Of a stretch of 8,116 bases of DNA, positions 4,687 through 8,116 are shown piece by piece; position 1 is the first letter of the stretch; every line of letters begins with the position of its first letter. Below the pieces are notes generated by a model that was not told the origin of the DNA, made no database searches, and worked only from the letters and a program-made list of their open reading frames with translations. The DNA is from Pseudomonadota bacterium (GTDB taxonomy: Bacteria; Pseudomonadota; Alphaproteobacteria; Rhizobiales; Xanthobacteraceae). Made by a program: the position numbers and the translations under genes. The stretch is from assembly GCA_023405565.1 (NCBI GenBank), contig JAEXXW010000038.1, forward strand, positions 1-8,116, given 5' to 3'.

Positions 4687-5586
4687 ATGACCCTCAGCCA
4701 AACCAGCAACGACGAAACCAGCCTTGCCCGGATCGTGACCGACAAGAACACGGCGCACCGCATCGCCGATCTGCTCGGTGAGATGCTCGATCCGGATCTG
4801 TGCGCTATTTCGATTTTCGAAACGCCGGATGGCTGGGCCACCGAAGCCATCTTCCACGACGACGAAACGCGGCATCTCATCACCGACATCATCGCGCGCG
4901 AACTTGGTGCCGATGCCCCGGCCAAGGTGAGTATCGACACCATCGCGAAACGCGATTGGGTCGCTGCCAGCCTGGAAGGTCTCGCGCCTGTCCGCGCCGG
5001 ACGTTGCGTGATTCATGGATCGCATGACCGCGACCGCGTGCGGCTGAACGAGATCGGCATCGAGATCGAGGCGGCACTCGCCTTCGGCACCGGACATCAC
5101 GGCACGACACGAGGCTGTCTCCTGGCTTTCGATGCCGTCCGCAAGCGTGCGCGTCATCCACACGCATGGCGCATTCTCGATATCGGAACAGGCACCGGCG
5201 TTCTGGCCATTGCTGCCGCCCGTATGCTGCATATCCCGGTGCTGGCGAGCGATATCGACCCGATGGCCGTGACGGTTGCGCGCGAGAATGCCCGGCTGAA
5301 TCATGTGCCTGAATTGGTCACTGTGTTCACGGCGGCGGGGGCCCATGCGCATCGCTTCCGCACCGGCGGCCGCTACGACCTTATCTTTGCGAATATCCTG
5401 GAAGCGCCGCTGCGGCGGATGTCGGCAACGGTTGCGCCCCTGCTGGCTCGGGGCGGCCACTTGATCCTGTCGGGGCTTCTGCCTGCGCATGCCAATGGCG
5501 TGATCGCAGCTTATCGGCGGCAAGGGCTCATTCTGGAAAAGCGTCTGATGCTTGACGGCTGGGTGACGCTGACGATGCGGCGCTAG
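4687..5586 (+). CDS. prmA: Ribosomal protein L11 methyltransferase
   Basis: PrmA trimethylates ribosomal protein L11 with S-adenosylmethionine in the cytoplasm. The 299-residue length matches the family (E. coli PrmA has 293). The N-terminal part (about 1-120) is the variable substrate-recognition domain. The C-terminal Rossmann methyltransferase shows the family hallmark FGTGHHGTT (133-141), the SAM motif LDIGTGTGVL (164-173), the acidic loop SDIDPMAV (188-195), ANIL (235-238) in place of NPPY, and LSGLL (261-265). PrmA usually has D.GCGSG in the SAM loop; here it is DIGTGTG, a conservative change. The ATG at 4687 has no good ribosome binding site (TTGAAACACCA precedes it). It is the first ATG in frame, and the protein is full length from there. 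A strong terminator begins 8 nt after the stop. PrmA and an aminopeptidase P are often neighbours in Hyphomicrobiales as I recall; here two minus-strand ORFs lie between. Confidence 0.93.
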   Translation: MTLSQTSNDETSLARIVTDKNTAHRIADLLGEMLDPDLCAISIFETPDGWATEAIFHDDETRHLITDIIARELGADAPAKVSIDTIAKRDWVAASLEGLAPVRAGRCVIHGSHDRDRVRLNEIGIEIEAALAFGTGHHGTTRGCLLAFDAVRKRARHPHAWRILDIGTGTGVLAIAAARMLHIPVLASDIDPMAVTVARENARLNHVPELVTVFTAAGAHAHRFRTGGRYDLIFANILEAPLRRMSATVAPLLARGGHLILSGLLPAHANGVIAAYRRQGLILEKRLMLDGWVTLTMRR

Positions 5587-5594
5587 CCAAAAAT

Positions 5595-5626
5595 AAAAAC
5601 GCTCCGGCATTCGCCGGAGCGTTTTT
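5595..5626. terminator. Bidirectional intrinsic terminator after prmA
   Basis: A perfect 14-bp stem (AAAAACGCTCCGGC at 5595-5608 with its complement at 5613-5626) closes the tetraloop ATTC. A- and T-runs sit on the two arms. It begins 8 nt after the prmA stop (+) and lies 24 nt beyond the stop of the convergent gene at 5651, so it can end both transcripts. Confidence 0.95.
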
Positions 5627-5650
5627 CAAAACCCCCAGCCGATTCCCCCA

Positions 5651-5869
5651 TCAGGCGGCGAAAGGCAGGTCTTTCTCGCTGCGGGCGAGACGCTCGCCGG
5701 CATGCTGTAATTCTGCGGGCAGCAGATGCCGGTGCATCGCGATCTCACGCTCGGCCTGCCGCATGCGCCCCGCGATGAACGCAGCCCAGGCGCGGGCAAA
5801 AAAGCTCTGCTTTGGCGCTGCATCCTTGGCCGAAAGGGCAGCGGTAGAACCAATGGTCACGGCAGTCAT
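5651..5869 (-). CDS. Conserved-looking small protein, function unknown
   Basis: The product has 72 residues and no signal peptide or membrane segment. A polar Ala/Ser-rich start (1-20) is followed by a probably helical, amphipathic core, FFARAWAAFIAGRMRQAERE, then IAMHRHLLPAELQHAGERLA and the end SEKDLPF. I recall similar short proteins in Hyphomicrobiales with RQAEREI and DLPF words, but no named family or function. The start is firm: AAGGAG (5877-5882, - strand) lies 7 nt before the ATG. It is convergent with prmA and shares its terminator. A doubtful ORF (5885-6160) ends 15 nt upstream on the same strand, which would make a two-gene operon if that ORF is real. Confidence 0.75.
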   Translation of the reverse strand: MTAVTIGSTAALSAKDAAPKQSFFARAWAAFIAGRMRQAEREIAMHRHLLPAELQHAGERLARSEKDLPFAA

Positions 5870-5876
5870 GGTGTCT

Positions 5877-5882
5877 CTCCTT
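5877..5882 (-). promoter_or_regulatory. Ribosome binding site of the 72-residue protein gene
   Basis: AAGGAG on the minus strand, 7 nt before the ATG at 5869. It sets the start of the small protein. Confidence 0.8.
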
Positions 5883-5884
5883 GT

Positions 5885-6160
5885 TCAAAGCCAATGGACA
5901 CCCAGGGTCGTCCTCCAGACTTTCTGCAATGCAGCATAATTATGAATCGTCTTTCGCAGATGCGAAAAGAATGCATAGCCCGCCCCATAAGTACGCATAA
6001 ACGCTTCATTTTCTGGAAAGGAAGGCGCGCCTATCAGCCTTGAAACGATCATTTCGACAGCAAATATTATTGCGACGCACAATGTCGCAACGGCGCGTGG
6101 CAGCGAAATAATCTTTCGTCTCGCCTTCGGCGGGCCATCTGATAGGCATGGATCAAACAC
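5885..6160 (-). CDS. Doubtful small membrane ORF
   Basis: An open frame of 91 codons starts at a GTG (6160-6158) and overlaps the first codons of the aminopeptidase gene on the other strand. It encodes a basic start (PPKARRKII), a hydrophobic span (about 22-43, AVATLCVAIIFAVEMIVSRL) and a C-terminal part with YGAGYAFF and HLRKTIHNY. In favour: one plausible membrane helix, and an end 15 nt before the next minus-strand gene, as in an operon. Against: no good ribosome binding site, mixed third-position bases unlike the GC-rich neighbours, overlap with a divergent gene start, and two palindromes inside. A shorter form from the internal ATG at residue 37 would lose most of the helix. I recognise no family. 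Confidence 0.22.
   Translation of the reverse strand: MFDPCLSDGPPKARRKIISLPRAVATLCVAIIFAVEMIVSRLIGAPSFPENEAFMRTYGAGYAFFSHLRKTIHNYAALQKVWRTTLGVHWL
5952..5967. promoter_or_regulatory. 16-bp palindrome TTTCGCAGATGCGAAA
   Basis: Two perfect 7-bp arms flank GA. It lies about 85 nt upstream of the 72-residue gene on the minus strand and about 180 nt upstream of the aminopeptidase. It has the shape of a helix-turn-helix repressor operator. The regulator is not recognised. Confidence 0.35.
6070..6090. promoter_or_regulatory. Inverted repeat TTGCGAC-N7-GTCGCAA, possible RegA/RegR-type site
   Basis: Perfect 7-bp arms (6070-6076 and 6084-6090) surround 7 nt, 57 nt before the aminopeptidase start. On the minus strand the core reads GCGACATTGTGCGTCGC. 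It matches the first part of the RegR core GNGRCRTTNNGNCGC as I recall it, and has the second GTCGC half-site two bases further away. Variable half-site spacing is reported for RegA/PrrA sites. Another dimeric regulator is equally possible. Confidence 0.35.
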
Positions 6161-8013
6161 CGACAGAAGCGCGCTCCATGTTCTCCGCCAAGTTTCAGAC
6201 CTTCGATGATATCGCCGACCCGGCCGCCGCCGCGCCCCGGGTCGCGGCGCTGCGGGCGCAGCTCGCGAAACAACGGCTCGACGGCTTCGTGCTGCCGCGC
6301 GCCGACCGGCACCAGAATGAATACGTGCCGGAAAGCGAAGAACGGCTGGCTTATCTCACCGGCTTCACCGGCTCGGCCGGCTTCCTGATCGTCCTTCCCG
6401 ACAGGGCGGCGCTGTTCACCGATGGCCGCTACACTCTGCAGGCGCGCGAGCAAACCGACCCGGCAATCTTCACCATCGTCAACATCGTCGAGACCGCGCC
6501 CTCCGCCTGGATCGAAACCAATCTCCCGGCCGGCACGCGGCTTGGCTACGATCCCTGGCTGCACACGGCCGAAGGCGCGGAGAAGCTCTCCAACGCCTGC
6601 GCCAAGGCCGGCGCCACTTTGGTGGCCATGGATCATAATCCTGTCGACGAGATCTGGGCCGACCGCCCTGCCCCGCCGCTCGGTGCCGTGGTCCTGCACG
6701 ATCTGCGTCACGCCGGCATGGCCACCAAAGACAAGATGGAAAGGGTTGTTGCAGAAATCGGCAAGCAGCGCGCGGACGCATCGTTGATCACAGACCCGCA
6801 CAACATTGCGTGGCTGTTCAATATCCGTGGCTCGGATGTCGCGCATACGCCGCTGCCACTCTCTTTCGGTATCGTGCCGAAAGAGGGCCGGCCATCGATC
6901 TATATCGACGGACGCAAGCTTTCGAATGCCGTGCGCGATGCGCTAGAACAATCCGCCGATGTGAAAGAGCCCGATGCGCTGGTGGCGGATATCGAAAAGC
7001 TCGGCAAAGCCAAGGCAACGCTGCTGCTCGATCAGGCGACAGCCGCCGACGCCCTGGTGAAACAGGCCGAGCAGGCGGGTGGCAAGGTCATCCGCATTGC
7101 CGATCCGATCACGGCGATGAAGGCGGTGAAGAACGAGACCGAGATTGCCGGCGCACATGAGGCGCAAGCGCGCGATGGCGCGGCGATGGCGCGCTTTCTC
7201 GCCTGGTTCGATCGCGAGGCGTCACACGGCAAGCTCACCGAAATCGAAGCGGTCGAAGCGCTCGAAACATTCCGCCGCGAGACAAGCGTGCTCAAGGACG
7301 TATCCTTCCCAAGCATTTCCGGCGCCGGGCCAAACGGCGCGATCGTGCATTATCGCGTGACGCGCAAGACCAATCGTCCCATCAAACCCGGCGAACTGTT
7401 CCTGATCGATTCCGGCGCACAATACGAGGACGGCACCACCGACATCACCCGTACCATCGCGGTCGGCACACCGACCCTAGAAATGCGCACGCGGTTCACG
7501 CAGGTCTTGAAGGGTCATATCGCCGTGGCACGCGCCATTTTCCCCGATGGCACCAGTGGCGCACAACTTGACACGCTGGCGCGACAATTCCTGTGGCAGG
7601 CCGGCGTCGATTTCGAACACGGCACCGGCCACGGCGTCGGCAGCTATCTGTCGGTGCATGAAGGACCGGCCCGCATCTCGAAGCTCGGAGCCGTGCCGCT
7701 GAAGCGCGGCATGATCCTGTCCAACGAGCCGGGTTATTACAAAGCCGATGGCTTCGGCATCCGCATCGAGAATCTCATTCTGGTTATCGCGGCTCCAGCC
7801 ATTGCCGGCGCGGAAAAGACGATGAATGCCTTCGAGACGATCACACTTGCGCCGATCGACCGCCGGCTGATTGATGTCAGTCTGATGACGCGCGACGAGA
7901 TCGAATGGCTCGATAGCTACCATGCGCGGGTTGCAGAGACGATCGCGCCCCGCGTTGATAAGGATACACAGGTTTGGTTGCAGGCTGCGACCCGGCCACT
8001 GGGCGACAACTGA
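6148..8013 (+). CDS. Aminopeptidase P family protein (M24B, three-domain form)
   Basis: This metallopeptidase removes N-terminal residues in front of proline and is expected in the cytoplasm; no signal peptide is seen. At 621 residues it has the long three-domain layout of the XPNPEP1 type, not the 441-residue E. coli PepP layout. A creatinase N-domain (about 25-165, with LTGFTGSAG) and a second creatinase-like domain (about 170-330) precede the M24 catalytic domain (about 345-570) and a C-terminal extension (about 570-621). All five metal ligands are present: Asp421 (LIDSG), Asp432 (TTDITRT), His495 (GTGHGVG), Glu527 (SNEPGYY) and Glu541 (IRIEN). Two further active-site His are seen at His491 and His504 (SVHEGP). 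The start is uncertain: ATG 6148 is first, but ATG 6178 (MFSAKFQTF) may be closer to the family start; neither has a strong ribosome binding site. An inverted repeat at 6070-6090 may regulate it. Confidence 0.93.
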   Translation: MDQTPTEARSMFSAKFQTFDDIADPAAAAPRVAALRAQLAKQRLDGFVLPRADRHQNEYVPESEERLAYLTGFTGSAGFLIVLPDRAALFTDGRYTLQAREQTDPAIFTIVNIVETAPSAWIETNLPAGTRLGYDPWLHTAEGAEKLSNACAKAGATLVAMDHNPVDEIWADRPAPPLGAVVLHDLRHAGMATKDKMERVVAEIGKQRADASLITDPHNIAWLFNIRGSDVAHTPLPLSFGIVPKEGRPSIYIDGRKLSNAVRDALEQSADVKEPDALVADIEKLGKAKATLLLDQATAADALVKQAEQAGGKVIRIADPITAMKAVKNETEIAGAHEAQARDGAAMARFLAWFDREASHGKLTEIEAVEALETFRRETSVLKDVSFPSISGAGPNGAIVHYRVTRKTNRPIKPGELFLIDSGAQYEDGTTDITRTIAVGTPTLEMRTRFTQVLKGHIAVARAIFPDGTSGAQLDTLARQFLWQAGVDFEHGTGHGVGSYLSVHEGPARISKLGAVPLKRGMILSNEPGYYKADGFGIRIENLILVIAAPAIAGAEKTMNAFETITLAPIDRRLIDVSLMTRDEIEWLDSYHARVAETIAPRVDKDTQVWLQAATRPLGDN

Positions 8014-8027
8014 CCAGGTTTCCTTTC

Positions 8028-8116
8028 GTGGATGCATCGACACCAAAAGCTGCCGCGGAGGCAGCCGATCCCGGTTCGCGTCCGGCACCGATCAGCCTGA
8101 TCGTGCTGCTGATGAC
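8028..8116 (+). CDS. Start of a probable membrane protein (cut by the window end)
   Basis: A frame opens with GTG at 8028, 14 nt after the aminopeptidase stop, and stays open for 29 full codons to the end of the window. It encodes a polar Ala/Pro-rich lead (DASTPKAAAEAADPGSRPAP) followed by ISLIVLLMT, the beginning of a hydrophobic segment. A cytoplasmic tail followed by a first helix would suit a transporter, for instance a Bcr/CflA-type MFS pump, but too little is visible to assign a family. A nearby ATG at 8031 is in another frame that soon stops. CCAGG at 8014-8018 is a weak ribosome binding site. The short gap suggests co-transcription with the aminopeptidase. Confidence 0.5.
   Translation, partial: MDASTPKAAAEAADPGSRPAPISLIVLLM

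Noticed and set aside
4423..5610. 395-codon minus-strand frame over prmA
   Set aside because: Longest competing frame, but prmA shows all family motifs in the plus frame. The minus product is His/Arg-rich without a domain and runs into the terminator region.
6067..6846. 259-codon minus frame over the aminopeptidase start, and 7477-8088 over its end
   Set aside because: Shadows opposite a gene with all M24B metal ligands; Gly/Arg-rich without motifs.
1..8116. CRISPR array, tRNA/rRNA genes, insertion sequence ends, phage or defence genes
   Set aside because: No regularly spaced direct repeats, cloverleaf sequences, transposase, integrase or known defence domains were seen on either strand.

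Overview
The window looks like chromosomal DNA of a GC-rich alphaproteobacterium, most likely of the order Hyphomicrobiales (Rhizobiales). The grounds are the GC-rich codon use, an EnvZ-type kinase with an HDLRTILTR H-box, a periplasmic L,D-transpeptidase with a low-complexity tail, a PHA_gran_rgn protein, and prmA close to a long aminopeptidase P. This placement comes from recognising protein families and was not tested by a search.

Layout. Bases 1-627 hold the 3' end of a sensor histidine kinase (+). A perfect bidirectional terminator (662-690) separates it from a convergent small exported His/Gly-rich protein (711-1136, -). Bases 1137-1766 have no confident gene. They hold several perfect inverted repeats and one possible tiny exported peptide gene or gene remnant (1340-1426, -) with a strong ribosome binding site and a hairpin just upstream. 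Next on + come an exported L,D-transpeptidase (1767-2558) and a YidB/DUF937-like protein with tandem Gly-rich repeats (2661-3596). Two short genes lie on -: a small membrane protein (3600-3911), convergent with and 3 nt from the YidB-like gene, and a polyhydroxyalkanoic-acid-system family protein (4084-4392). On + follows prmA (4687-5586), ended by a 14-bp-stem bidirectional terminator (5595-5626). Convergent to it is a small 72-residue protein (5651-5869, -), possibly preceded in an operon by a doubtful membrane ORF (5885-6160, -). Bases 6148-8013 (+) encode a three-domain M24B aminopeptidase P, and from 8028 the start of a probable membrane protein runs off the window.

Most of these are ordinary housekeeping or envelope genes and do not form one pathway. 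The envelope theme (osmosensor-type kinase, secreted His-rich protein, L,D-transpeptidase) is suggestive only. I found no CRISPR array, tRNA, rRNA, insertion sequence or phage gene, and no clear defence or novel multi-gene system. The least explained parts are the structured 1.14-1.77 kb gap, the low-complexity domains of the transpeptidase and the YidB-like protein, and the inverted repeats in front of the aminopeptidase.
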